Shown one piece after another: positions 7,333 through 14,629 of a DNA stretch of 41,156 nucleotides. Each line of letters opens with the position of its first letter. Position 1 is the first letter of the stretch. The notes beneath the pieces were generated by a model. It was not told the DNA's origin. It ran no database searches and worked only from the letters and a program-made list of their open reading frames with translations. Source of the DNA: an uncultured Roseburia sp. (GTDB taxonomy: Bacteria; Bacillota; Clostridia; Lachnospirales; Lachnospiraceae); the NCBI GenBank assembly GCA_947383215.1, contig CANDCP010000025.1, positions 1 through 41,156 of the forward strand. Direction: 5' to 3'. A program made the translations under genes and the position numbers.

Positions 7333-8433
7333 TTACATTTTCAGGGTTTCGCTGTGATTTAACACAAGCGTACTGTACAAAAACAGTACGTCGCAATTTT
7401 CAAAATCAAGAAACTGCCCAAGATAATCCGGCTGAATATACCGGATATCCGCCAATGTAATTTTAGAATATCCGCTGATAAGCAGCGGCGCTATACTTGA
7501 ACCGAACGAATCCCGAAATATGACAAGCTCCCGTTCAAAATCTGCTCTCGGATTCTCAATCGAGACAAGGGACAGCGGGCCGGACAGAAACATCTCGTAA
7601 GGATCCCTTCCCGCCGCGCTCTCTAAATTGTAAACCGGGATCTGTCTTCTGTTTTGCCAGTCGTATACGAGACAACCGTCAATCGCCTCCCCTGTCAGAT
7701 AGGAAATAGAATCGGGCGCCACGGGCAGCGCAGCCTGTCCCCGATAGACCCCGTTAAAATCCTGTTTCAGCGTGTGAACCTCATACTCCCCGGAAAGCGC
7801 GGCCCCCATTTTCGCGGCCAGCCGCTCTGCCACGTCTGTGATCCGTTCCTGCCGCCAATGCGTATCGGTCCTGTAATAATCGTCTCTCTCCAAAAGGTCT
7901 GTGATGGATATATATTCCGCAAAACGGGCTTTTTCTTTCATTACCTTTTCAAACTCTTCATAGTCCATGGAAAGATGTCCGCTCTCCCCCGCCAGAAAAC
8001 AGTTTTTGTCCGGAATAACCGAGAGGAAGACTCTGTTTTCTTCCGTCAAATATTTTTCACAGACAGCCGCAAAGCGCTGCGCGGCCCGCTCGAGCGAAGA
8101 TTCGTCCATCGGATATTCCACGGCGCAAAGATAGCCGTCGAAAGCGTAAATTCCGTTGTTATCCCGGCGCCAAAAAACTTTTGTGGCCGTCCATGCCTTA
8201 ATCGTGCGAAACTGTTCCCGAAAAGGAAAGGCGTCGGTCGCATAAGTTTCAAAATCAGACATAAAACGCCCGCTAAAAAACGCATCCGCCGACAATTTTG
8301 GCAGCGCAGAAAGCCTGCGTCTCTCGCTGTCTGAATATTCCTCTTTGGGCATAAAGAGACACAGCAGAAAACCCGCCGCTAAAAACAGCGCAAACAACAC
8401 ACACATTCCTTTATCCTTCTTCCCGGTATCCAT
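7333..8433 (-). CDS. DHHW-family SGNH-like protein, partner of MBOAT
   Basis: A 366-residue protein with one N-terminal membrane segment (residues 9-28) followed by an extracellular domain. It carries the family's signature D-T-H-W at residues 190-193 (YYRTDTHW; the family is named for DHHW) and a late FRDSFGSS motif with the second catalytic residue, as in AlgJ/AlgX-like O-acetyltransferases. Family knowledge: such proteins take acyl groups delivered by an MBOAT and place them on an exopolysaccharide or wall polymer. The start is the ATG at 8433 with AAGGAGAGG upstream; an earlier in-frame ATG at 8490 would overlap the MBOAT gene and lacks a site. It lies 13 nt behind the MBOAT gene and is the last gene of the operon. 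Confidence 0.88.
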   Translation of the reverse strand: MDTGKKDKGMCVLFALFLAAGFLLCLFMPKEEYSDSERRRLSALPKLSADAFFSGRFMSDFETYATDAFPFREQFRTIKAWTATKVFWRRDNNGIYAFDGYLCAVEYPMDESSLERAAQRFAAVCEKYLTEENRVFLSVIPDKNCFLAGESGHLSMDYEEFEKVMKEKARFAEYISITDLLERDDYYRTDTHWRQERITDVAERLAAKMGAALSGEYEVHTLKQDFNGVYRGQAALPVAPDSISYLTGEAIDGCLVYDWQNRRQIPVYNLESAAGRDPYEMFLSGPLSLVSIENPRADFERELVIFRDSFGSSIAPLLISGYSKITLADIRYIQPDYLGQFLDFENCDVLFLYSTLVLNHSETLKM

Positions 8434-8446
8434 CGTCCGCCTCTCC

Positions 8447-9844
8447 TTAAAATCGAAAATACAAAAATGGGTTAAAAGACCCGTCCACAAGATAGGCCGT
8501 CATAACAAGCAGCAACGTCAAAAGCGCCGCAGGCTCCAAAACGTTCCAAATCTTTTTGCACTCCGGCCTCTTTAAGACGACCAAACCGAGCTCTCTCAAA
8601 ACAGGCGTCGCTCCGACCACGCCGGCCAAAAGCACAATCGCATAGCTCCTAAGCGCATAAAAAGCTTCCTCCGAAACAACCGGAATCCCCCCGGCTCCCC
8701 AAAGTCCTCCGATATCGGAGACCGCCTGCCCAAGATCCTGCGCCTGAAAGATCACAAAGCTAATGAGTACAAAAAACAATACATAAATATGAGAAAGTAT
8801 GCGTCTCTCTTTCAGATGCTTCCCCAGCCATAACTTCTCAACCGCAAGCAGCACGGCAAAAAACAATCCCCAAACGATAAAATTCCACTCCGCCCCATGC
8901 CAGAAACCGGTAAGCGTCCATACAAGGAAAATGGCGAACATCTGCCTCCTTCTCCCAAAGCGGCTGCCACCCAGCGGAATATAGACGTAATCCCGAAACC
9001 ACGACCCAAGAGAAATATGCCAGCGGCGCCAGAATTCCGTAATGCTGGCCGAAATATAGGGATAACGAAAGTTCTCCAAAAAATGAAAACCGAATATCCG
9101 CCCAAGACCGATCGCCATATCGCTGTACCCGGAAAAATCAAAATAAATATATAAGGCGGACGCCAGGGCGTAAAGCCAATAAAACAACACTGATTTTTCC
9201 TGGGAAGCGCGAAATACTTCGCACAGCTCCCCCAGCTGGTTGGCCAGCAAGATTTTTTTTGCCAGGCCGATAACGAAACGACGGATTCCCTGCGCCGCCA
9301 GCTTCCATGAATGACAACGTCTCTTTAATTGTCCCGCAATATCGGAATAGCGGACAATCGGCCCCGCGATCAGCTGCGGAAACATCGCGATATAGACCGC
9401 CAGATCAAGGATATTTATCTGCGCGGCCTCTCCCCGGTACACATCTACCGTATAGCTGACAATCTGGAAGGTATAAAAACTAATCCCGATCGGAAGCGCC
9501 AAACGCAAGAGCGGGAGATCAAATCCTGTTACGGCATTTAAATTTTTGAGGAAAAAATCTGCATACTTAAAGTACAGCAGAACAGAAAGACTGGCAATTA
9601 CGGATAACGCGCAATATACCTTCCCGCATTTTTTTCCTCTGTATCGTTCCACCAAAAGCCCGAACCCGTATCCAAGCACAACGGAAGCCGCCATAAGCAG
9701 AACATACTTTGGCTCTCCCCACGCGTAAAACGCCAGGCTGGCAAACAGCAGCACTGCGTTTTTCAGACGCCCCGGAACCAAAAAATACAGGACTGCCACC
9801 AACGGCAAAAAATAATATAAAAACGGAATACTGGAAAAAAGCAT
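8447..9844 (-). CDS. MBOAT family membrane O-acyltransferase (AlgI/DltB-like)
   Basis: A 465-residue polytopic membrane protein. It shows the AlgI-type core FDFSGYSDMAIGLGRIFGF, then FWRRWHISLGSWFRDYVYIPLGGSR (residues 271-295) and the catalytic His316 in FWHGAEWNFIVWG. These enzymes carry acyl groups, usually acetyl, across the membrane to secreted polymers with the help of an SGNH/DHHW partner, encoded directly downstream here. GAGGTAAC lies 7 nt before the ATG, and the gap to the upstream DUF4358 gene is only 10 nt. The acceptor polymer is unknown; no glycosyltransferase is nearby. Confidence 0.95.
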   Translation of the reverse strand: MLFSSIPFLYYFLPLVAVLYFLVPGRLKNAVLLFASLAFYAWGEPKYVLLMAASVVLGYGFGLLVERYRGKKCGKVYCALSVIASLSVLLYFKYADFFLKNLNAVTGFDLPLLRLALPIGISFYTFQIVSYTVDVYRGEAAQINILDLAVYIAMFPQLIAGPIVRYSDIAGQLKRRCHSWKLAAQGIRRFVIGLAKKILLANQLGELCEVFRASQEKSVLFYWLYALASALYIYFDFSGYSDMAIGLGRIFGFHFLENFRYPYISASITEFWRRWHISLGSWFRDYVYIPLGGSRFGRRRQMFAIFLVWTLTGFWHGAEWNFIVWGLFFAVLLAVEKLWLGKHLKERRILSHIYVLFFVLISFVIFQAQDLGQAVSDIGGLWGAGGIPVVSEEAFYALRSYAIVLLAGVVGATPVLRELGLVVLKRPECKKIWNVLEPAALLTLLLVMTAYLVDGSFNPFLYFRF

Positions 9845-9854
9845 CTATGTTACC

Positions 9855-10463
9855 TCATTCGATCGACTCCTCCGCAATTACCTTTGCACCGTCAAGCGCA
9901 GACAACGCATTCTCCTTAAAAACCTTCATAATTTCCGCCTCCCCGAAAGCGGTGATCACATATGATTTGTCTGCCTGAATGATAAGCAGCGTATCCGGCT
10001 GCCCGCAGATCCACTGCCTGCTCAAAATATTCGATTTTACCGCATCCACAAAGGCATCCGAATCCGTGCCGTCTTTCAAGCGATATGCCGCCCCGGTAAA
10101 GGTATTCGCATTCATCATATGCACCATGGACGCCGCGTCCTCGATATCCGCCGCCAGGCTCGCCGGCAGTCCCAGCGTAGTATCGAGCTCTTCCGTCTTA
10201 CTGATATCAAACCTGCCAGGCGCGTCCATAACCGCATTTTCCACATCTCCCCCGGCGACCGCAAACAGCTCGTCCTCGCTGTAAGCATGCAATACCGTAT
10301 TTAACACATCCACAGCCTCTTTATAAGACGTCTCATCCTTTTCGCTCTCCGCCGGCGAGTCTTGGGATTTTCCGCATCCGAATACACAAAAAACCATCGC
10401 CGCCGAAACAAACAATGCCGCCGCTCTTTTTAAAACTGTCTTCTTCTCTTTAAAGCTCTTCAT
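9855..10463 (-). CDS. DUF4358-type lipoprotein
   Basis: A 202-residue lipoprotein: a basic N-terminus, a hydrophobic stretch AAALFVSAAMVF and a lipobox ending in Cys30 (VFGC). The mature part resembles DUF4358 proteins (elements MVHMMNANTFTGAAYRL and a late SYVITAFGEAEIM strand). DUF4358 has no known activity, but in Clostridia it is commonly found next to MBOAT and DHHW genes, as here; a role as an extracytoplasmic accessory in polymer acylation is inference. Its start overlaps the end of the SH3b gene by 14 nt, with GGAGGAG 7 nt upstream, so translation is coupled. Confidence 0.8.
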   Translation of the reverse strand: MKSFKEKKTVLKRAAALFVSAAMVFCVFGCGKSQDSPAESEKDETSYKEAVDVLNTVLHAYSEDELFAVAGGDVENAVMDAPGRFDISKTEELDTTLGLPASLAADIEDAASMVHMMNANTFTGAAYRLKDGTDSDAFVDAVKSNILSRQWICGQPDTLLIIQADKSYVITAFGEAEIMKVFKENALSALDGAKVIAEESIE

Positions 10464-11238
10464 TTACAATCTCCTCCAACTGAATACTGTCAATTAAATT
10501 TCCGCTTAACCATCCTTCTATATCATCCCCCGGGATATAAATTTTAATCCAATATCTTTCCCCGTCATGCTCCCATTGATTTTGATAACGTATTTCCGAC
10601 TGCCCGTCCACTCCGCCGACAACGGCTCCGTTTAGCGACGGCTCCTGTCTGATATTTGCGCCGCTCTGTCCTTTTTCATTCAATTGAATATAGATCAAAA
10701 CGGCTTCCTCGGTCTGCTCCTCAGTCTCTTCCTCCGTCTCCTCCACAGGCTCGCTCTTTACAAATAACGGCGGATATTTCTCATATCCCCTCGACAGCGT
10801 CTGCTCATACCTCTGGAAGAAGGACTTGACATGGCCAAGCTCACTCAAATAATATGCCTGCAAATGCTTCGCAAACGGCAAATCCACAAACGTCGCCAAC
10901 AAATAGATCACGACGGCCCCAACGCCGAGAAACCACTTTCGCCGCGTGCGCCTTTTTGCGCCCGTATGTTCCGCCGCACGGTTTCCCCACTCTATCATTC
11001 TATTATCAAGCTCTACCGCCCACGCCCTGTCGCGCCCGATGAGATAGATTAACTCCGTAACAATCCAGACCCATCCCTTCACCAGATATTGCTTCAGCCC
11101 AAACCTGCTTCCCACCTTCTTAAGCGCCTTGCAGATCAAAAAAATAGCTGCAGACAGAAAAACCAATTCGATGAAAAAGCACACAGGCCAGTTTAAATTA
11201 TAAAAATTCTGCCACGCTCCGTAATAATATTTTTTCAT
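10450..11238 (-). CDS. Membrane-anchored SH3b domain protein
   Basis: A 262-residue protein, not a recognised family as a whole. Two membrane segments are visible (about residues 17-37 and 101-119) with a basic stretch RRTRRK just before the second. An acidic linker EPVEETEEETEEQTEE (164-179) follows, and then a bacterial SH3 domain (180-250) with the typical ANIRQEPS start and DDIEGWLSGNLI end. SH3b domains often bind peptidoglycan peptides, so an outside placement of the C-terminus is likely. It overlaps both neighbours (ATGA with the SPFH gene, 14 nt with the DUF4358 gene). It could link the cytosolic TIR/SPFH part of the operon to the envelope part; this is inference. Confidence 0.75.
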   Translation of the reverse strand: MKKYYYGAWQNFYNLNWPVCFFIELVFLSAAIFLICKALKKVGSRFGLKQYLVKGWVWIVTELIYLIGRDRAWAVELDNRMIEWGNRAAEHTGAKRRTRRKWFLGVGAVVIYLLATFVDLPFAKHLQAYYLSELGHVKSFFQRYEQTLSRGYEKYPPLFVKSEPVEETEEETEEQTEEAVLIYIQLNEKGQSGANIRQEPSLNGAVVGGVDGQSEIRYQNQWEHDGERYWIKIYIPGDDIEGWLSGNLIDSIQLEEIVNEEL

Positions 11239-12251
11239 ATGTATTTTTTATTCGCAGACAAAACATCCTGCGCCTCGTCTGCGCTTTCTCCCTCTATCTC
11301 TTCTTTTATCTCTTCTTTCTCCTCTTCGTTCCCGCTCTGCTCTATTCTCGCCTCCCCCTTATCCGGAAGCAATCCCTCCGTCTGCAAAAATCCGTTATTT
11401 TTCAATATTTCCGTCAGCTTTTCAAACGCGTCGTCCTGAGAGATAATATCATTTTTCAGCGCCGTATTTAACATGCTCATTTCATCGGTTTTGCCCTTCA
11501 TAATGTAATCGTACAATTGCACTCCATTCACATTATTCTTCAAATATTCATTGACGATCGGCGCAAGATTTCCAAAATGCTTCATCATAAACGCCATGTC
11601 TTCTATCTGTTTTAACTTCAGCTCCTGCTCGCTCCTTGCAAGCCTCATTGACTGTTCATTCATCGCCAGCCGCTGATCCGTCTCATTCTCGGCAACATGG
11701 ATCCCCACGACCTTATCCCTGTTCGACTGCTGCATCTTCAACGCCGCCTCGTCCGGCGTAACCGTAAGCTCCGACACCCGGAATTTTACGCCCTCGTAAC
11801 GCGCAAGGCTTTTTTCAATCCCTGTTTCCAACGCGTTTTGTAATTCCCATCCCTGTCTGACGTCCCATTTCGCATTATGCGCCCTTATCGTATCTCTTAC
11901 GGTATGCCGGATATCCTCCTCGTCCACCGCTCCCCCGAAAAAATATTTCTGCACGTCATAAAGACTGTAAGAAATTTTAAACGAAACATGAAAAGAAAAA
12001 TCGCTGTCTACCATCACAATACGATCGCTCTGGCTCATCTCCTTACTCTCTAGGGAAAACGTAACCTTTTGATTATAACGGCCGCGCCTCACTTTCGCAG
12101 ACGAATACTTCAATCCGCAGTTGATAAGCATACTGCCAGACTCCCCTGCTCCCGTCTGATACAGCAAAATGCATTCCCCCTGTTCGGGCGTGGGCACGCG
12201 CTGTGCCATCCCCTGTTTAAACGGTTCCTCCCTCACGATAAATTCCTTCAC
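11235..12251 (-). CDS. SPFH/band-7 domain protein without membrane segment
   Basis: A 338-residue soluble protein. Residues about 20-175 resemble an SPFH (stomatin/prohibitin/flotillin/HflK) domain: a beta-rich start with GECILLYQTGAG, then FSFHVSFKISYSLYDVQKYFFGG, IRHTVRDTIRAHNAKWDV and the YEGVKFRVSELTVTPDEA element. A charged coiled coil (about 185-220, NETDQRLAMNEQSMRLARSEQEL) and a very acidic tail (310-330) follow. SPFH proteins build ring- or cage-shaped membrane scaffolds; this one lacks the usual N-terminal anchor, so it may rely on the membrane protein encoded next. It overlaps both neighbours by 4 nt (ATGA). Assignment rests on pattern resemblance only. Confidence 0.65.
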   Translation of the reverse strand: MKEFIVREEPFKQGMAQRVPTPEQGECILLYQTGAGESGSMLINCGLKYSSAKVRRGRYNQKVTFSLESKEMSQSDRIVMVDSDFSFHVSFKISYSLYDVQKYFFGGAVDEEDIRHTVRDTIRAHNAKWDVRQGWELQNALETGIEKSLARYEGVKFRVSELTVTPDEAALKMQQSNRDKVVGIHVAENETDQRLAMNEQSMRLARSEQELKLKQIEDMAFMMKHFGNLAPIVNEYLKNNVNGVQLYDYIMKGKTDEMSMLNTALKNDIISQDDAFEKLTEILKNNGFLQTEGLLPDKGEARIEQSGNEEEKEEIKEEIEGESADEAQDVLSANKKYI

Positions 12252-13678
12252 CCTTTTATCCTCCTGCGTATTTTTTTACATATGTCGCTCTGCGTTTCTT
12301 TTGTACAAATATCCCCAAGCGCGCCGCCGATAAATTCCTCCATGCCGTATCCCATGCGCTCCCCCGCTGCGCCGCGCTCCTTCTCATACTTTGCCATCAA
12401 ATCATAAAACACCTGTCTGTAATATCTGCACTGCCATACCGTCTGCCACAAAAAAGCCAGGCTGTAACGGATATCATGCCGGATCATACACATCTTTATC
12501 AAAATCGCATCTTCCCCGTCCTCAAACCGCGCCAGGCTGATATCCGCCGCAAACAGCCTTAGAAACAGCTCGCAAAGCTCCCTTTTTTCCCGTGGAAACA
12601 AATTCTGACGGGCCCGCATAAACATGCTTTCAACCAATACCTCGTAAAAACGAAACACCCTCATTCCGGAAGCAAAAAAGTCGTACAAATTCTTCAGATA
12701 TTCTCCTTCTTTTCCCTGGTGCAGTTCCGCGAGCGCTTCGCATATATAACGTTCAATCATACTGTCCGCTATATCGCTTTTTTCTTCCCACTGCGCGCAT
12801 ACAAACAAGGCCGTCAACAGATAATGCACTCTCCTCTCCCGTCCAAAGGCGCGCAGCAGATGATCCGCATTCTCCCGGTACATCTCTTCTCTGCTTATTG
12901 TGAGGATCGTCTGCGCAATTATCATATCCGTCGATATGCTTTTGTCCTTCTGAACCGCGCCCGCCATATTGTTTAAAAAATAGTAGTAATCCCAGCAGGC
13001 AAGCAGCCCGATCACTTCCATCGCCCTCTTAGACATAGACATCGGCTTATGTACACTGTAATCCTTCAGCCAGCAGATAATCCCGTCGCGCAGCCCCGGG
13101 CACTCCCTCCAGATATATTTCAGCGTCCTCTCCCTGTGTATCCTCTCCTCAAACCGCACAACTTCCACCGGAGTCCTTCCGGTATAGGTATTCATCTCCC
13201 CCTCATAGATTTTGGCGCCAAACCGACTGAATGTATCCGTGATTCCATATTGCTTTTTCTCCTCGTCTCCCCTGTGCGAAAATGATTCGAAAAGCCTGTC
13301 TGCCGCCTGCACAACCCACGCGTACGGAAAGGTATCAAATGCGGCCGCCGCTATTATTAACGCCATCGGATATGCTTCATAATTCTCTGCAAGCCAGGCG
13401 CTTAACTGCCCTTCATCGTCAAAAATATTTCCCCGTTCCGCGCCTTTTTTCTGCCTCTCCGTATCCTTTATCTGAATGCTCTCAATTCTGGCATCGTCTC
13501 CTGTCATAACGCCATGGTTGTTAATCACGCGGTACTGAATATAGATATTTCTCTTGTCGTCCGCTTCTACGGACTCCAGTATTTTTTCGAGCGGTATCTC
13601 TTCCTCTCTTTTGTCTTCACGAACCGTCTCCCCTTCATTTTCTTCCCCTATCCCGTTCTCTTCTTCTCTGACGTCCAT
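12248..13678 (-). CDS. Unrecognised helical protein with TIR-partner motif
   Basis: A 476-residue protein I do not recognise. Residues 1-45 are highly charged. Residues 51-70 hold a short beta-type motif, VINNHGVMTGDDARIESIQI, that matches the C-terminal tail of the TIR protein encoded just upstream. The rest (about 85-476) is predicted by eye to be all-helical and rich in aromatic residues (ACWDYYYFLNNMAG, FYEVLVESMFMRARQ), perhaps a helical-repeat sensor; no P-loop, protease or nuclease motif is seen. The start is the ATG at 13678 with GAGGGG 7 nt upstream; a GTG at 13693 is the alternative. It overlaps the SPFH gene by 4 nt. By analogy with effector/NLR pairs it may be the receptor or scaffold for the TIR effector; that is inference. 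Confidence 0.75.
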   Translation of the reverse strand: MDVREEENGIGEENEGETVREDKREEEIPLEKILESVEADDKRNIYIQYRVINNHGVMTGDDARIESIQIKDTERQKKGAERGNIFDDEGQLSAWLAENYEAYPMALIIAAAAFDTFPYAWVVQAADRLFESFSHRGDEEKKQYGITDTFSRFGAKIYEGEMNTYTGRTPVEVVRFEERIHRERTLKYIWRECPGLRDGIICWLKDYSVHKPMSMSKRAMEVIGLLACWDYYYFLNNMAGAVQKDKSISTDMIIAQTILTISREEMYRENADHLLRAFGRERRVHYLLTALFVCAQWEEKSDIADSMIERYICEALAELHQGKEGEYLKNLYDFFASGMRVFRFYEVLVESMFMRARQNLFPREKRELCELFLRLFAADISLARFEDGEDAILIKMCMIRHDIRYSLAFLWQTVWQCRYYRQVFYDLMAKYEKERGAAGERMGYGMEEFIGGALGDICTKETQSDICKKIRRRIKG

Positions 13679-13689
13679 CCCGATTCCCC

Positions 13690-14226
13690 TCACATCTGAA
13701 TATTTCCAAAATGAGCATTGTCGCGGACAACGATTCCCCCGTCATTATGAATGATAACCTTCCCCGCCTCATCCCAGCCCTGTTTTTTATCCTGTCGTTT
13801 TTTACTCTTTTTGACATACTTGCAAAGACGCTCCGTCACAAGAGACGCAACTTCATCCTCCTGCAACCCGCGCCCGTCCAGATACTGCAATTCCTGCAGA
13901 TCTCCCGGCAAAATAATCTGGTCGGTATAATTTACAATCAACAGTCTTTTTCGATCCTCCTTCGTGCTCTCCAAAGACACCCGCTTTTCCAGCGACGTCC
14001 ACTCGCCGTCCAGATAAGATTTCGAAATCAACAATACTTTCATACACGACTTGTTTTTATATACGCCATAGAGCATTTGGTGAATCTTCTCCGACAAAAG
14101 CTCCTGCTGTTTTTCCGGTGCAAAAAATACGTTCCACCCGTCTTTAACCAGATAATCGTTTATTCTGGCAGCCTTCGCCTCGATTTCACTCTTATAGGAA
14201 ATCGCAATATCATACTCATAATCCAT
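13690..14226 (-). CDS. TIR-domain effector with C-terminal interaction motif
   Basis: A 178-residue protein. Residues 1-130 form a TIR domain: the first strand YDIAISYKSE, a WNVFFAPE second strand, VLLISKSYLDGEWTSLEKRVSLE with the conserved Trp76 and the putative catalytic Glu80, and LLIVNYTD. Bacterial TIR domains of this kind cleave NAD or make cyclic-ADP-ribose signals in phage defence. A lysine-rich linker (137-149) leads to a C-terminal motif, IIHNDGGIVVRDNAHFGNIQ (158-177), which recurs near the N-terminus of the next protein. The ATG has GGGAGG 8 nt upstream. It is the first gene of the seven-gene operon. NADase activity is inferred from the family. Confidence 0.87.
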   Translation of the reverse strand: MDYEYDIAISYKSEIEAKAARINDYLVKDGWNVFFAPEKQQELLSEKIHQMLYGVYKNKSCMKVLLISKSYLDGEWTSLEKRVSLESTKEDRKRLLIVNYTDQIILPGDLQELQYLDGRGLQEDEVASLVTERLCKYVKKSKKRQDKKQGWDEAGKVIIHNDGGIVVRDNAHFGNIQM

Positions 14227-14240
14227 TCATATACCCTCCC

Positions 14241-14274
14241 TTTTCACGCTTTCGCTTGATTCGGCCTTTCCTAT
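14241..14274 (+). repeat. 34-nt direct repeat, copy 1
   Basis: TTTTCAC, 8 variable nt, then TTGATTCGGCCTTTCCTAT. The second copy at 14417-14450 has the same spacing and is identical outside the middle 8 nt. The copies are 176 nt apart. Confidence 0.8.
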
Positions 14275-14275
14275 A

Positions 14276-14304
14276 ATAGAACAAAGTGGGCAGACACAAT
14301 TCAA
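14276..14304 (-). promoter_or_regulatory. Weak candidate promoter of the TIR operon
   Basis: On the minus strand, TTGAAT (14304-14299) and TTCTAT (14281-14276) are 17 nt apart, about 50 nt upstream of the TIR start. The -10 box is poor; TATTAT three bases on (14278-14273) is better but gives a 20-nt spacer. Confidence 0.35.
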
Positions 14305-14400
14305 CTACCCTCACTCTCAATCTCGAAGGACTGCTCACTTTCATGCGCCGAGCACAATTGCGAAGCAATTTTTTCCTCTTGTGCGAGTGCGCATTTTTTT

Positions 14401-14454
14401 ATCAATAGGAAAGGCATTTTCACTTTTTAATTTGATTCGGCCTTTCCTATTGAT
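14401..14454. repeat. Perfect 15-bp inverted repeat
   Basis: ATCAATAGGAAAGGC (14401-14415) is the exact reverse complement of GCCTTTCCTATTGAT (14440-14454), with 24 nt between. Eleven bases of the left arm (14405-14415) are also the reverse complement of 14264-14274, so that pair flanks a 130-nt segment holding the candidate TIR promoter. Confidence 0.8.
14417..14450 (+). repeat. 34-nt direct repeat, copy 2
   Basis: Same layout as copy 1: TTTTCAC, 8 differing nt (AT-only here), then TTGATTCGGCCTTTCCTAT. Its right part also pairs with the inverted arm at 14401-14415. Confidence 0.8.
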
Positions 14455-14456
14455 AT

Positions 14457-14500
14457 AAAAAGAGCGCCTCAGAAGTTATCGTCAACTTCAGTGGCGCTTT
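14457..14500 (-). terminator. Terminator of the PepSY-hypothetical operon
   Basis: The arms 14463-14477 (AGCGCC...AAGTT) and 14484-14498 (AACTT...GGCGCT) form a long imperfect stem with a 6-nt loop. On the minus strand the stem is followed by CTTTTTATA, a normal U-run, about 130 nt after the gene ending at 14630. Confidence 0.7.
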
Positions 14501-14629
14501 ACCAGTCCTTAATCCTGATATAATTTCCCATACTGCACTCACCAGATATTCCCCTCTGAATATGGAAAATTATACCATATACTTACAATAAATTCAATAT
14601 TTCTACTCTTTTTTGTACAATTTGACGGA

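Larger units (their letters stand above)
14227..14629. other. Gene-free 403-nt leader region
   Basis: No gene is supported here. The stretch holds the TIR operon leader with a weak promoter, two direct repeats, inverted repeats, a small hairpin AATTGC-GAA-GCAATT (14356-14370) followed by a T-run on the plus strand, and the terminator of the next operon at 14463-14498. Confidence 0.6.
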
